A stretch of 64,000 bases of DNA from Cellulomonas xiejunii. Lineage in GTDB: Bacteria; Actinomycetota; Actinomycetes; Actinomycetales; Cellulomonadaceae. Shown here in pieces: positions 40,115 to 50,393 of the stretch. The DNA is taken from positions 1,240,001-1,304,000 of the forward strand of contig NZ_CP101987.1 in assembly GCF_024508315.1 (NCBI RefSeq). The letters are read 5' to 3'. The number at the start of each line of letters is the position of its first letter. Positions within the stretch are counted from its first letter, which is position 1. Made by a program: the position numbers and the translations under genes. Below the pieces are notes generated by a model. It saw only the letters and a list, made by a program, of their open reading frames with translations. It did not search any database and was not told the origin of the DNA.

Positions 40115-41983
40115 ATGGTCCAGGGTCCCCATCCCGCACCCCCCCGCAGCCCCGTGCGCCCCGCGCGCCCGGTCGCGGACGGGCTGCCCCGCCCCTCCGA
40201 GTCGCCGGCCGACGCGCCGCGGCGCGTCGGGCCCGAGAAGGTCACGGGCGCGCAGTCGATCGTCCGCTCCCTGGAGGAGGCGGGCGTCGAGGTCGTGTTC
40301 GGGATCCCGGGCGGCGCGATCCTGCCGACCTACGACCCGCTCATGGACTCGACCCAGGTGCGGCACATCCTCGTGCGGCACGAGCAGGGCGGCGGGCACG
40401 CGGCGGCGGGCTACGCCTACGCGTCCGGCAAGGTCGGCGTCACCATGGCGACGTCGGGCCCGGGCGCGACGAACCTCGTGACCGCCATCGCCGACGCCAA
40501 CATGGACTCGGTGCCGATGGTCGCGATCACCGGCCAGGTCGGCGCCTCCATGATCGGCACGGACGCGTTCCAGGAGGCCGACATCGTCGGCATCACGCTG
40601 CCGGTCACCAAGCACAACTACCTCGTGACCGACGCCGACGACATCCCGCGGACCATCGCCGAGGCGTTCCACATCGCCTCGACGGGCCGCCCCGGACCCG
40701 TCCTCGTCGACATCGCGAAGTCGGCGATGCAGGCGCAGACGACGTTCTCGTGGCCGCAGGACATCGCGCTGCCGGGCTACCACCCCGTGACCAAGCCCCA
40801 CGCCAAGCAGATCCGCGAGGCGGCGCGTCTCCTCGCGACGGCGCGCCGGCCCGTGCTGTACGTGGGTGGCGGTGTGGTCCGCTCGGGCGCCTCCGACCTG
40901 CTGCGTCGTCTGACGGACGCGTCCGGTGCGCCCGTCGTGACCACGCTCATGGCGCGCGGCGCGTTGCCCGACTCGCACCCGCAGCACCTCGGCATGCCCG
41001 GCATGCACGGGACCGTGGCCGCGGTCGCGGCCCTGCAGAAGGCCGACCTCGTCGTGGCGCTCGGCGCACGGTTCGACGACCGGGTGACCGGCCTGCTGTC
41101 GTCGTTCGCCCCGCTCGCGACCGTGGTGCACGCGGACATCGACCCGGCGGAGATCGGCAAGAACAAGCGTGTCGACGTGCCGATCGTCGGTGACCTGCGC
41201 GAGGTCATCGGGGACCTGCTCCCGGAGCTCGAGCGTGAGCACGGCCAGCACGGCAAGCCCGACCTCGAGGCGTGGTGGCGGCAGCTCGACGCCTGGCGCG
41301 AGACGTTCCCCCTGGGTTTCGACGAGCCGTCGGACGGTCACCTGGCGCCGCAGCACGTCATCTCCCGCATCGGGGAGATCTCCGGGCCGGAGTCGATCTA
41401 CGTGGCCGGCGTCGGGCAGCACCAGATGTGGGCGGCGCAGTTCATCAAGTACGAGCGGCCCGGCGCCTGGATCAACTCCGGCGGGCTGGGGACGATGGGC
41501 TTCTCGGTGCCCGCGGCGATGGGTGCGAAGGTCGGCGACCCGAGCCGCACGGTGTGGTCCATCGACGGTGACGGCTGCTTCCAGATGACCAACCAGGAGC
41601 TCGCCACCTGCACGATCAACGAGATCCCGATCAAGGTCGCGGTCATCAACAACAGCTCGCTCGGCATGGTCCGCCAGTGGCAGACCCTGTTCTACGAGTC
41701 GCGCTACTCCAACACCGACCTGAACACCGGGCACGGCACGGCGCGCGTCCCCGACTTCGTGAAGCTGGCGGACGCGTACGGCGCCGTGGGTCTGCGGTGC
41801 GAGACGAAGGCGGACGTCGACGCGACGATCAAGCGGGCCATGGAGATCGACGACCAGCCCGTCGTGGTCGACTTCACGGTCTCGCGCGACGCCATGGTCT
41901 GGCCGATGGTCGCCGCCGGGGTCAGCAACGACGCCATCCAGTACGCGCGTGGCATCAGCCCCGCGTGGGACCGCGAGGACTGA
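40115..41983 (+). CDS. ilvB: Acetolactate synthase large subunit
   Basis: 622 residues. TPP-, FAD- and Mg-dependent enzyme joining pyruvate to pyruvate or 2-oxobutyrate, the first common step of valine, leucine and isoleucine synthesis. The catalytic Glu is in [11 protein letters not shown]; the FAD region contains [10 protein letters not shown]; the TPP motif is [16 protein letters not shown] ... [12 protein letters not shown] Pro-rich N-terminal tail of about 40 residues is extra. ATG 40115 has AGGAG upstream. It is first in ilvBNC behind the attenuator. Confidence 0.97.
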   Translation: MVQGPHPAPPRSPVRPARPVADGLPRPSESPADAPRRVGPEKVTGAQSIVRSLEEAGVEVVFGIPGGAILPTYDPLMDSTQVRHILVRHEQGGGHAAAGYAYASGKVGVTMATSGPGATNLVTAIADANMDSVPMVAITGQVGASMIGTDAFQEADIVGITLPVTKHNYLVTDADDIPRTIAEAFHIASTGRPGPVLVDIAKSAMQAQTTFSWPQDIALPGYHPVTKPHAKQIREAARLLATARRPVLYVGGGVVRSGASDLLRRLTDASGAPVVTTLMARGALPDSHPQHLGMPGMHGTVAAVAALQKADLVVALGARFDDRVTGLLSSFAPLATVVHADIDPAEIGKNKRVDVPIVGDLREVIGDLLPELEREHGQHGKPDLEAWWRQLDAWRETFPLGFDEPSDGHLAPQHVISRIGEISGPESIYVAGVGQHQMWAAQFIKYERPGAWINSGGLGTMGFSVPAAMGAKVGDPSRTVWSIDGDGCFQMTNQELATCTINEIPIKVAVINNSSLGMVRQWQTLFYESRYSNTDLNTGHGTARVPDFVKLADAYGAVGLRCETKADVDATIKRAMEIDDQPVVVDFTVSRDAMVWPMVAAGVSNDAIQYARGISPAWDRED

Positions 41984-41999
41984 GGAAGGTAGCCGAGCC

Positions 42000-42524
42000 A
42001 TGACCCGCCACACCCTGTCCGTCCTCGTCGAGAACAAGCCCGGCGTGCTCACGCGCGTCGCGGGGCTGTTCGCCCGGCGGTCGTTCAACATCCACTCGCT
42101 CGCGGTCGGCCCGACCGAGCACGAGGAGATCAGCCGCATCACCGTCGTCGTGGACGTCGACGCGCTCCCGCTGGAGCAGGTGACCAAGCAGCTCAACAAG
42201 CTGGTCAACGTCATCAAGATCGTCGAGCTCGAGGACGCCGCCTCCGTCCAGCGCGAGCTGCTGCTCGTCAAGGTCAAGGCGGACGTCACGCAGCGCACGC
42301 ACGTGCTCGAGGTCGTCCAGCTGTTCCGCGCGCACGTCGTCGACGTCGTGCCGGACACCGTCGTCATCGAGGCGACGGGCGGCCCCGGCAAGCTCGACGC
42401 GCTGCTCGCGGCCCTGGAGCCGTTCGGCATCCGTGAGATCGTGCAGTCCGGCACCGTCGCCATCGGCCGCGGCTCGCGGTCGATCACCGACCGCGCGCTC
42501 GAGCGCGTGAGCCGGTCCGCGTGA
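42000..42524 (+). CDS. ilvN: Acetolactate synthase small regulatory subunit
   Basis: 174 residues. The N-terminal ACT domain (L-S-V-L-V-E-N-K-P-G-V-L-T-R-V-A-G-L-F-A) binds valine and gives feedback inhibition. The C-terminal IlvN domain begins R-E-L-L-L-V-K-V and ends in G-T-V-A-I-G-R-G. ATG 42000 lies 16 bases after the ilvB stop with GAGGAAGG as ribosome binding site. It activates and regulates the IlvB catalytic subunit. Confidence 0.96.
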   Translation: MTRHTLSVLVENKPGVLTRVAGLFARRSFNIHSLAVGPTEHEEISRITVVVDVDALPLEQVTKQLNKLVNVIKIVELEDAASVQRELLLVKVKADVTQRTHVLEVVQLFRAHVVDVVPDTVVIEATGGPGKLDALLAALEPFGIREIVQSGTVAIGRGSRSITDRALERVSRSA

Positions 42525-43625
<1,101 letters not shown>

Positions 43626-43641
43626 CCCACCCCCGCTGAAG

Positions 43642-43683
43642 CGCGAGAGAGCAATTCGGTTGCGACCGGATTGCTCTCTCGCG
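43642..43683 (+). terminator. Terminator of ilvBNC, built from a repeat-like palindrome
   Basis: A 19-bp stem (43642-43660 with 43665-43683, one G-U pair) and a four-base loop TGCG, 17 bases after the ilvC stop. Its right arm ACCGGATTGCTCTCTCGCG differs by one base from the arms of the palindromic repeats at 56870-57053, so it belongs to the same sequence family. Confidence 0.8.
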
Positions 43684-43783
43684 TCCGGGGATGAGGTGCG
43701 GCGGGGCAGGTCGTGGGGGAGGATCACGGCGCGGCCTCGCCCGGCGGGGTCGGTAGGTTCGCGGACGACGACGAGGGGTGACC

Positions 43784-44332
43784 ATGACCGACCAGCCGAC
43801 GGCGGGTGCCGAGACCGGCACGCAGGACACGCGCATCAGCGACTTCTGGGACGCGGCGCGCGGGCACCTGGGCTGGGGCAAGCTCGACACCGTGCTGGGC
43901 GAGTCGGTCGACGGTGCCGTGCCGCCGCCCGCCTGGTCGTTCGGGGACGACGCGCGGCTCGCCGACGAGCTCCTGGGCCTGGTCCTCGACGGGCGCAAGA
44001 CCGCGACGTCCACGGCACTGGTGGAGTTCACGTCGGGCGACGAGCCGCTGCCGCGCGTGGGTGACGTGTCGATCGTGCTGGACTCCGCAGGCGACCCGCG
44101 GGCGCTGCTGCGCACGACCGACGTCGAGGTCGTGCCGTTCGACCGGGTGGGTGCGGAGCACGCCGCCGCGGAGGGCGAAGGCGACCGCTCCCTGGCGTCG
44201 TGGCAGCGTGAGCACGAGGTGTACTGGCGCCGCGTGCTGGGCGACGAGGGCTTCGCGCCGACCATGGACGTCGTGACGGAGCGGTTCGAGCTCGTCTACC
44301 CGAAGGACGGTCCAGCGCCCGCGGTCGACTGA
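43784..44332 (+). CDS. ASCH-domain protein
   Basis: 182 residues with the ASCH fold pattern: W-S-F-G-D-D-A-R-L-A-D-E-L-L-G-L-V-L-D-G-R-K-T-A-T-S-T, then G-D-V-S-I-V-L-D and V-E-V-V-P-F, ending in R-E-H-E-V-Y-W ... E-R-F-E-L-V-Y. ASCH proteins resemble RNA-binding PUA domains and some are amidohydrolases acting on modified cytidines (family knowledge). ATG 43784 has GAGGGG seven bases upstream; a GTG at 43778 is less well placed. It stands between ilvC and leuB but is separated from ilvC by a terminator. Confidence 0.85.
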   Translation: MTDQPTAGAETGTQDTRISDFWDAARGHLGWGKLDTVLGESVDGAVPPPAWSFGDDARLADELLGLVLDGRKTATSTALVEFTSGDEPLPRVGDVSIVLDSAGDPRALLRTTDVEVVPFDRVGAEHAAAEGEGDRSLASWQREHEVYWRRVLGDEGFAPTMDVVTERFELVYPKDGPAPAVD

Positions 44333-44385
44333 CCGAACCGTGAGACGGCGAGTCCGAGGCGTGGACAGCAGGTTACGCTGGACCC

Positions 44386-45450
44386 ATGGCTGACACGACC
44401 CCGCCCTCCTCTTTGAACCTGGCTGTCGTCGCGGGCGACGGCATCGGCACGGAGGTCGTCGAGCAGGGGCTCCTCGTGCTCGACCAGGCCCTGCACGGCA
44501 CGGGGACGACGGTCCGCACCACGGACTTCGACCTCGGGGCGCGCCGCTGGCACGCCACCGGTCAGACCCTCACGGACGAGGACCTGGCCGCGATCCGCAC
44601 GCACGACGCGATCCTCCTCGGGGCGATCGGCGACCCGGGTGTTCCCTCGGGGGTGCTCGAGCGCGGGCTGCTGCTCAAGCTGCGCTTCGCCCTCGACCAC
44701 TACGTGAACCTGCGCCCGAGCAGGCTCTTCCCCGGGGTGAGGAGCCCGCTGGCCGCCCCCGGCGACGTCGACTTCGTCGTCGTGCGCGAGGGCACCGAGG
44801 GGCCGTACGTCGGCAACGGTGGCGCCATCCGCGTCGGCACGCCGCACGAGGTGGCCAACGAGGTCAGCGTGAACACCGCGTTCGGCGTCGAGCGCGTGGT
44901 GCGGGACGCCTTCGCGCGTGCCGCGGCCCGTCCGCGCAAGAAGCTCACGCTCGTGCACAAGCACAACGTGCTCGTCCACGCGGGGCACCTGTGGCGCCGG
45001 ACGGTCGAGGCCGTCAACGCCGAGTTCCCGGACGTCACCGTGGACTACCTGCACGTGGACGCCGCGACGATCTTCCTGGTGACCAACCCGTCGCGCTTCG
45101 ACGTCATCGTCACGGACAACCTCTTCGGCGACATCCTCACCGACCTGGCGGCGGCGATCACCGGGGGCATCGGTCTGGCGGCCTCGGCCAACATCAACCC
45201 CGACCGCACGGCCCCGAGCATGTTCGAGCCCGTGCACGGCTCCGCGCCCGACATCGCGGGTCAGGGCAAGGCCGACCCCACCGCGACGGTGCTGTCCGTC
45301 GCCATGCTGCTCGACCACGTCGGGCTGCCGGACTCCGCCCGCGCGGTGGAGGCGGCGGTCGCCGCCGACCTCGCCGAGCGCGGCGCGGCCGAGCGAGTAC
45401 GGTCGACGGCCGAGGTGGGCAAGGACCTCGCCGCTCGCGTCGCCGGCTGA
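44386..45450 (+). CDS. leuB: 3-isopropylmalate dehydrogenase
   Basis: 354 residues. NAD-dependent oxidative decarboxylation of 3-isopropylmalate (leucine), and probably of 3-methylmalate formed from citramalate (isoleucine), given cimA nearby. Motifs include [11 protein letters not shown], substrate-binding [15 protein letters not shown], metal Asps in [11 protein letters not shown] and [16 protein letters not shown] (44374-44379) ends six bases before ATG 44386, so transcription is probably leaderless and independent. Confidence 0.95.
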   Translation: MADTTPPSSLNLAVVAGDGIGTEVVEQGLLVLDQALHGTGTTVRTTDFDLGARRWHATGQTLTDEDLAAIRTHDAILLGAIGDPGVPSGVLERGLLLKLRFALDHYVNLRPSRLFPGVRSPLAAPGDVDFVVVREGTEGPYVGNGGAIRVGTPHEVANEVSVNTAFGVERVVRDAFARAAARPRKKLTLVHKHNVLVHAGHLWRRTVEAVNAEFPDVTVDYLHVDAATIFLVTNPSRFDVIVTDNLFGDILTDLAAAITGGIGLAASANINPDRTAPSMFEPVHGSAPDIAGQGKADPTATVLSVAMLLDHVGLPDSARAVEAAVAADLAERGAAERVRSTAEVGKDLAARVAG

Positions 45451-45576
45451 CCCTCGGGGTCGAGCCGCACGCGGCGGGCGCGGCGCGTCCGTCGGTCCGC
45501 AGGCTCCCGCCTGCACCTGTCCACCCGGCCGTCCGCACCGGTACCGTCGACGTCGACCCTGGTGAAAGGCCCCCTG

Positions 45577-46683
45577 ATGAGCACGATGACGACTCCTTCG
45601 TCCGACACGTTCCAGATCAACCGCAGTGACGCGCCCGCGACCGTCGCCGAGCGCGAGGCCGCGCTCGCCGCGCCGCAGTTCGGCGTCGTCTTCACCGACC
45701 ACATGGCCCGTGTGTCCTGGACGCACGCCGCCGGCTGGACGGACCGCCGGGTCGAGAAGTACGGCCCGCTGATGCTCGACCCCGCCACCGCGGTGCTGCA
45801 CTACGGGCAGGAGATCTTCGAGGGGCTCAAGGCCTACCGGTACCCCGACGGCTCCGTGTGGTCGTTCCGGCCGGAGGCGAACGCCGCGCGCTTCGCCCGG
45901 TCAGCACGCCGCCTCGCGCTGCCCGAGCTCTCCGCGGCGGACTTCCTCGGTGCGATCACCGCGCTGGTCGACGTGGACCGCGACTGGGTCCCGTCGGGCG
46001 AGGAGACGAGCCTGTACCTGCGCCCGTTCATGTACGCCTCGGAGCCGTTCCTCGGCGTGCGGGCCTCGTTGGAGGCGGAGTTCCTCGTCATCGCCTCGCC
46101 CGTCGGCCCGTACTTCGCCGGCGGGGTGAAGCCGGTGTCGATCTGGGTGTCGCGGGAGTACCACCGGGCCGGGGCGGGCGGGACGGGTGCCGCCAAGTGC
46201 GGAGGCAACTACGCCGCGAGCCTGCTGCCGCAGCAGGAGGCCTACGCCAAGGGCTTCGAGCAGGTGTGCTTCCTCGACGACCGCACGGGCACGCAGCTCG
46301 AGGAGCTCGGCGGCATGAACGTCGTCGTCGTGAACGCCGACGGGTCCGTGGTGACGCCTCCGGTGTCGGGCACGATCCTCGAGGGCGTCACGCGCTCGTC
46401 CATCCTCACGCTGCTCACCGAGGCGGGCCACGAGGTCTCCGAGCGTCCCGTGCTCCTGGAGGACCTGCGTGCGGGCCTCGCGGACGGCAGCGTCACCGAG
46501 GTGTTCGCGTGCGGCACCGCAGCCGTCATGACGCCGATCGGCCGGCTCGCGAGCGACGACTTCGACCTCGTCGTGGGTGACGGGGCCGCGGGCCCGGTGA
46601 CGACGCGCATCCGCGCGCAGCTCACGGACATCCAGTACGGGCGCGCGTCCGACCCGCACGGGTGGATGCACCGACTCCTCTGA
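45577..46683 (+). CDS. ilvE: Branched-chain amino acid aminotransferase
   Basis: 368 residues, fold-type IV PLP enzyme performing the last transamination to valine, leucine and isoleucine. The PLP Lys is at about residue 207 in G-A-A-K-C-G-G-N-Y-A-A-S. Other conserved parts are G-Q-E-I-F-E-G-L-K-A-Y-R, L-Y-L-R-P-F and E-L-G-G-M-N-V, with F-A-C-G-T-A-A-V near the C-terminus. ATG 45577 is favoured over GTG 45562 by GAAAGG seven bases before it. It follows leuB by 126 bases and may share its transcript. Confidence 0.96.
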   Translation: MSTMTTPSSDTFQINRSDAPATVAEREAALAAPQFGVVFTDHMARVSWTHAAGWTDRRVEKYGPLMLDPATAVLHYGQEIFEGLKAYRYPDGSVWSFRPEANAARFARSARRLALPELSAADFLGAITALVDVDRDWVPSGEETSLYLRPFMYASEPFLGVRASLEAEFLVIASPVGPYFAGGVKPVSIWVSREYHRAGAGGTGAAKCGGNYAASLLPQQEAYAKGFEQVCFLDDRTGTQLEELGGMNVVVVNADGSVVTPPVSGTILEGVTRSSILTLLTEAGHEVSERPVLLEDLRAGLADGSVTEVFACGTAAVMTPIGRLASDDFDLVVGDGAAGPVTTRIRAQLTDIQYGRASDPHGWMHRLL

Positions 46684-46707
46684 GGGGGCCGCCCGGGCGG
46701 GTCGTCG

Positions 46708-47307
46708 TCAGACGGCCACCCGGCGGACCGTCCAGCCCAGGACGCCCGTCAGCAGGGACCAGACGGCGATGCCGATGAACAGGTTGACGATGCCTGAGGC
46801 GATCGCCGACCCGATGGCGTCGGTCCACGTGAGGGGCAGCAGCGTCGCCACGACGGTCGCCAGGCCGAGGATCCAGCCGAAGAAGGCCCGCGGACGCGGG
46901 GTCGTCAGCACCAGGAGCTGCAGCAGGGCACCGGCGGCCACCGCGACGAGGATCCCACCGAGGACGTACGCGCCCATGGGTGACCCGACGCCGAACGGGT
47001 CGCGGAACACCAGGTCGATGCGCAGGATCTGGTCGAGCACGATGACCCCGACGACGCCCACGAGCGCCGCGACGAGGGCGGTGGCCGCGACGCCGGCCCA
47101 GAACCGGCCCGTCTCCACGGTGAGACGGGACTCGGTGCGGGCACCCGCAGGCGCGGCGGGCCCGGCCGCAGGCGCGGCCGGAGACACCGCCGGCGGCCCC
47201 GATGCCGGTGCTGCCGAGGTCGGTCGCGGGGCTGCGGCGGCCGGGGGGACCGCCTCGTACCTGCGGGTCGGCTCGTCCTGCGGCCGGCCGGAGGTGGGGA
47301 TCGACAT
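46708..47307 (-). CDS. Four-helix membrane protein (DUF6069-like)
   Basis: 199 residues. The N-terminal 70 residues are Pro/Ala-rich and probably disordered. Four hydrophobic helices follow (about 85-108, 123-145, 148-168 and 175-195) with F-G-V-G-S-P-M-G-A-Y-V-L-G-G in the first loop. It resembles the uncharacterised actinobacterial DUF6069 family; this match is from memory and moderate. ATG 47307 has AGGAG upstream on its strand. It is convergent with ilvE and divergent from the cimA leader. Function is unknown. Confidence 0.68.
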   Translation of the reverse strand: MSIPTSGRPQDEPTRRYEAVPPAAAAPRPTSAAPASGPPAVSPAAPAAGPAAPAGARTESRLTVETGRFWAGVAATALVAALVGVVGVIVLDQILRIDLVFRDPFGVGSPMGAYVLGGILVAVAAGALLQLLVLTTPRPRAFFGWILGLATVVATLLPLTWTDAIGSAIASGIVNLFIGIAVWSLLTGVLGWTVRRVAV

Positions 47308-47456
47308 CGTCGGCTCCTGTCTCGCACGGGACGTCGGGACGCGCGGACGCGTGACGTCGCAGCACACGCTAGCGATTGGACGCCCGTTCGGCACCGGTTG
47401 CTCCCGGTTCGCCGGGCCGCCCCGCACTCGAACCACTCGTCCGCATGATGGACGGG

Positions 47457-47486
47457 CTGCCACGGCGGCGTCCGGTGTGCCACCAT
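47457..47486 (+). promoter_or_regulatory. Promoter of the cimA leader
   Basis: CTGCCA (47457-47462), an 18-base spacer and CACCAT (47481-47486), ending six bases before the GTG of the leader ORF, the same geometry as the ilvB leader. The match to consensus is moderate. The rest of the 400-base gap between 47307 and 47709 upstream of this shows nothing else. Confidence 0.5.
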
Positions 47487-47492
47487 CGCCCT

Positions 47493-47522
47493 GTGACCCG
47501 CTTCACTCTCATCATCGTGTAG
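47493..47522 (+). CDS. cimA leader peptide (attenuator ORF)
   Basis: Nine-codon ORF V-T-R-F-T-L-I-I-V then TAG. Leu-Ile-Ile-Val codons lie next to the stop, directly ahead of two hairpins, the second a T-run terminator. It is predicted to sense isoleucine and related aminoacyl-tRNA, in keeping with citramalate synthase being the entry to isoleucine. No Shine-Dalgarno sequence; likely leaderless. Confidence 0.8.
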   Translation: MTRFTLIIV

Positions 47523-47577
47523 CGCGTCGGCCGACCAGCCGACGCGCAGACCTCCCGCACCCCCGGGGGGTCTTTTT
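47522..47577 (+). terminator. cimA transcription attenuator (two hairpins)
   Basis: Hairpin 1: GCGCGTCGGC/GCCGACGCGC (47522-47531 with 47538-47547), beginning at the leader stop. Hairpin 2: AGACCTCCC with GGGGGGTCT (47548-47556 with 47665-type G-run at 47565-47573), followed by TTTTT at 47573-47577. The second is a canonical intrinsic terminator, 130 bases before cimA. A ribosome stalled in the leader would disturb hairpin 1; an antiterminator partner was not resolved. Confidence 0.78.
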
Positions 47578-47708
47578 GTTGGTCCAGACACCGTGGGCAC
47601 CACCCCCGCCCGCGGCCACGTCGACGAGGCACCGGCACCACCCCCGCCGGACGCGCACCCGCTGCCACGCCCGCCGACGCACGCCCACACCGCCCCGAGG
47701 AGCCCTGC

Positions 47709-49358
47709 GTGACCCAGTCCACGGCACCCACGTCGACCGGCCCGACCCTGCCGTCGACGTTCCACGTCTACGACACGACCCTGCGGGACGGCGCCCAGCA
47801 GGAGGGCATCAACCTGTCGGTGGCCGACAAGCTGACGATCGCGCCGATGCTCGACGAGCTCGGTGTGGGCTTCATCGAAGGTGGCTGGCCGGGTGCCGTG
47901 CCGAAGGACACGGAGTTCTTCAAGCGGGCGGCGAAGGAGCTGGACCTGCGCAACGCCGAGCTGGCCGCGTTCGGGGCGACGCGCAAGGTCGGGGTGCGTG
48001 CGGCCGAGGACCCGCAGGTCCGTGCGCTCCTCGACTCCGAGGCCCCGGTCGTCACGCTCGTCGCCAAGTTCGACGTCCGGCACGTCGAGCGCGCGCTGCG
48101 CACGGTCCCGGACGAGGGCCTGGCGATGATCGCCGACACGGTGACGTTCCTCCTGCGGGAGGGGCGCCGGGTGTTCGTCGACGCCGAGCACTTCTTCGAC
48201 GGCTACCGGTACGACGCCGACTACGCGCGTCGCGCCGTGGTCACCGCGTTCGAGGCGGGTGCCGAGGTCGTGGCGCTGTGCGACACGAACGGGGGCATGC
48301 TCCCCGACTGGGTGCGGCAGATCGTGCAGGACGTGCGGCAGGTTGCCGGGCCTGACGCCCTGCTGGGGATGCACGCGCACAACGACTCCGGCTGCGCCGT
48401 CGCCAACACCCTGGCCGCCGTCGACGCGGGCTGCGCCCACGTGCAGGGCACGGTCAACGGGTACGGCGAGCGCACCGGCAACGCCGACCTGCTGTCGGTC
48501 GTCGCGAACCTCGAGCTGAAGCTGGGTCGGCAGGTGCTCACGCGTGATCCCGAGGCGCCAGGCGGGCTGACCGAGCTGACGCGCATCGCGCACGCGATCA
48601 GCGAGATCACCAACATCTCGCCGTTCGCGCGCCAGCCGTACGTGGGGGCGAGCGCCTTCGCGCACAAGGCCGGCCTGCACGCGTCGGCCATCAAGGTCGA
48701 CCCCGACCTGTACCAGCATGCCGATCCCGAGCTCGTCGGCAACGACATGCGCATGCTCGTGTCCGACATGGCGGGCCGGGCGTCCATCGAGCTCAAGGGC
48801 CGTCAGCTCGGCATCGACCTCGCCGAGCACCCGGACGTCCTGTCGCGCGTCATGCACCGCGTCAAGGACGCCGAGGCCTGCGGCTACACCTACGAGGCCG
48901 CGGACGCCTCGTTCGAACTGGTCCTGGTCGAGGAGCTCGACGGAGCGCGGCCCGTGTACTTCAAGGTCGAGTCGTGGCGCACGATCGTCGAGCGCAACGG
49001 CGCACGCGGGACGGCTGCGACGGCGGAGGCGACCGTCAAGCTGCACGCGGGTGGCGAGCGCATCGTCAGCACCGGCGAGGGCAACGGGCCCGTCAACGCG
49101 CTCGACCACGCGCTGCGGCTGGCGCTCGGGCGCGTGTACCCGGAGCTCGCGGCGTTCGAGCTCATCGACTTCAAGGTCCGCATCCTCGACCAGATGCAGG
49201 GGACCGACGCGGTGACGCGCGTGCTGATCGAGAGCACGGACGGTCAGACGTCGTGGAGCACCGTCGGTGTCGGCCCCAACCTGATCGAGGCGTCGTGGGA
49301 GGCGCTCACCGACTCGGCGATCTGGGGACTGCGCCACCACGGGGTCCTGCCGCGCTGA
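47709..49358 (+). CDS. cimA: (R)-Citramalate synthase
   Basis: 549 residues. Condenses pyruvate with acetyl-CoA to citramalate, giving a threonine-independent route to 2-oxobutyrate and isoleucine. The HMGL-like barrel opens with [13 protein letters not shown]; the metal His pair is in [19 protein letters not shown] follows. The C-terminal LeuA dimer/allosteric domain (about 420-540) binds the feedback amino acid. Length and the T-L-R-D-G-A-Q-Q signature separate it from 2-isopropylmalate synthase (LeuA). GTG 47709 follows GAGGAG. It is controlled by the attenuator upstream. Confidence 0.93.
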   Translation: MTQSTAPTSTGPTLPSTFHVYDTTLRDGAQQEGINLSVADKLTIAPMLDELGVGFIEGGWPGAVPKDTEFFKRAAKELDLRNAELAAFGATRKVGVRAAEDPQVRALLDSEAPVVTLVAKFDVRHVERALRTVPDEGLAMIADTVTFLLREGRRVFVDAEHFFDGYRYDADYARRAVVTAFEAGAEVVALCDTNGGMLPDWVRQIVQDVRQVAGPDALLGMHAHNDSGCAVANTLAAVDAGCAHVQGTVNGYGERTGNADLLSVVANLELKLGRQVLTRDPEAPGGLTELTRIAHAISEITNISPFARQPYVGASAFAHKAGLHASAIKVDPDLYQHADPELVGNDMRMLVSDMAGRASIELKGRQLGIDLAEHPDVLSRVMHRVKDAEACGYTYEAADASFELVLVEELDGARPVYFKVESWRTIVERNGARGTAATAEATVKLHAGGERIVSTGEGNGPVNALDHALRLALGRVYPELAAFELIDFKVRILDQMQGTDAVTRVLIESTDGQTSWSTVGVGPNLIEASWEALTDSAIWGLRHHGVLPR

Positions 49359-49455
49359 TCGGACGCACGTCCAGCGGGTCGTCGCGCCGGGGGCGTGCGC
49401 ACGGCCTAGCCTCGGGGATGGCACCGAGGCCCGAGCAAATGGAAGGAGCCCCTGC

Positions 49456-50358
49456 GTGTCCGGCACCGCCCCCGAGCCGTCCGACGACCCGAGGACGCGC
49501 CCGGACGCGCCGGTGGAGGCCGGCACCCCGGAGGATCCAGCGCGCAGGCGCGCCCGCGGGTGGAGGTGGCTCGTCGCCGTCCTGGTCGTCGCGCTCGTCG
49601 CCGTCCTCGTGTGGCGGCCGTGGGACGTGCAGGATCCGGCACCCGTGCCGACCACCGACACCGTGACCACGCTCGAGACCACGCCCGTGCCCACCCCTGC
49701 GCCGAGCCCGACGGCGAGCCCCGTGCCGCGACCGGGCGCGGATGCGGTCTTCGGCCCCACCACCGCCGCCACCCTGTTCTCCACGAGCGCGGACCTGGAG
49801 GCAGGTGTGCCCGCGGCGGCAACGGGTGTCTCGCGGGGCCTGGAGCCGGGGAGCCAGCCGTGGGGTCTGCGCGACGGCGCCCAGGTCGACCCCGCGTCCT
49901 GCACCGCGGCCGTCACGGTCGTGTCGGTGCCGCCGTCGCACCACGACGCGACGTCGTGGGGCAACGCGGAGTTCACGTTCGAGGAGGACGTGGTGCTGCT
50001 GCTCGACCCGGCGGCAGCCCGGGCCGCGTTCCGCGCGCTCGTCACGACCGTGGACGAGTGCCCGCGCTACGCGCTCGTCGAGCCCGGCACCGACGGCACC
50101 CGGTGGACGGCCGAGCCGGCGCTGGAGGGGCAGGGGGTCTTCCCCGCGATCGTGCACGACGTAGTGGCGGAGGTCGACGGCGACACCTTCCAGCAGACGA
50201 CCGGTCACGTCCTGGTCGGCAACGCGATCCTCACGTGGACCGCGACCGCGCTCGAGGCGGAGGACCGCGAGCAGGCCAGGGCGGTCCTGGGCGTACCGGC
50301 CGAGCTCAGCGAGATGGTGGAGCGGCGTGCGCTCGCCGCGGTCCGCGGGATCACCTGA
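49456..50358 (+). CDS. Single-pass membrane protein with extracellular sensor-like domain
   Basis: 300 residues. A cytoplasmic Pro/Arg-rich tail (1-37), one helix (about 38-53, W-L-V-A-V-L-V-V-A-L-V-A-V-L-V-W), a Thr/Pro linker to about 95, then an outer domain with two Cys (P-A-S-C-T-A-A-V and D-E-C-P-R-Y) that could bond. The arrangement recalls the PknH-type extracellular sensor domain of mycobacteria, but similarity is weak and no kinase is attached. GTG 49456 is preceded by GGAAGGAG. Function is unknown. Confidence 0.7.
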   Translation: MSGTAPEPSDDPRTRPDAPVEAGTPEDPARRRARGWRWLVAVLVVALVAVLVWRPWDVQDPAPVPTTDTVTTLETTPVPTPAPSPTASPVPRPGADAVFGPTTAATLFSTSADLEAGVPAAATGVSRGLEPGSQPWGLRDGAQVDPASCTAAVTVVSVPPSHHDATSWGNAEFTFEEDVVLLLDPAAARAAFRALVTTVDECPRYALVEPGTDGTRWTAEPALEGQGVFPAIVHDVVAEVDGDTFQQTTGHVLVGNAILTWTATALEAEDREQARAVLGVPAELSEMVERRALAAVRGIT

Positions 50359-50393
50359 CACGGGCGCACCGCCGACGCACCTAGGGTGGTCGT

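Noticed and set aside
46689..46700. CCGCCCGGGCGG palindrome between ilvE and the convergent membrane gene as a terminator
   Set aside because: Only a four-bp stem remains after allowing a loop; too weak to call.
46905..50045. 1046-residue minus-strand frame over cimA
   Set aside because: Shadow of cimA and neighbours; no start signal, no domain, runs through the attenuator.
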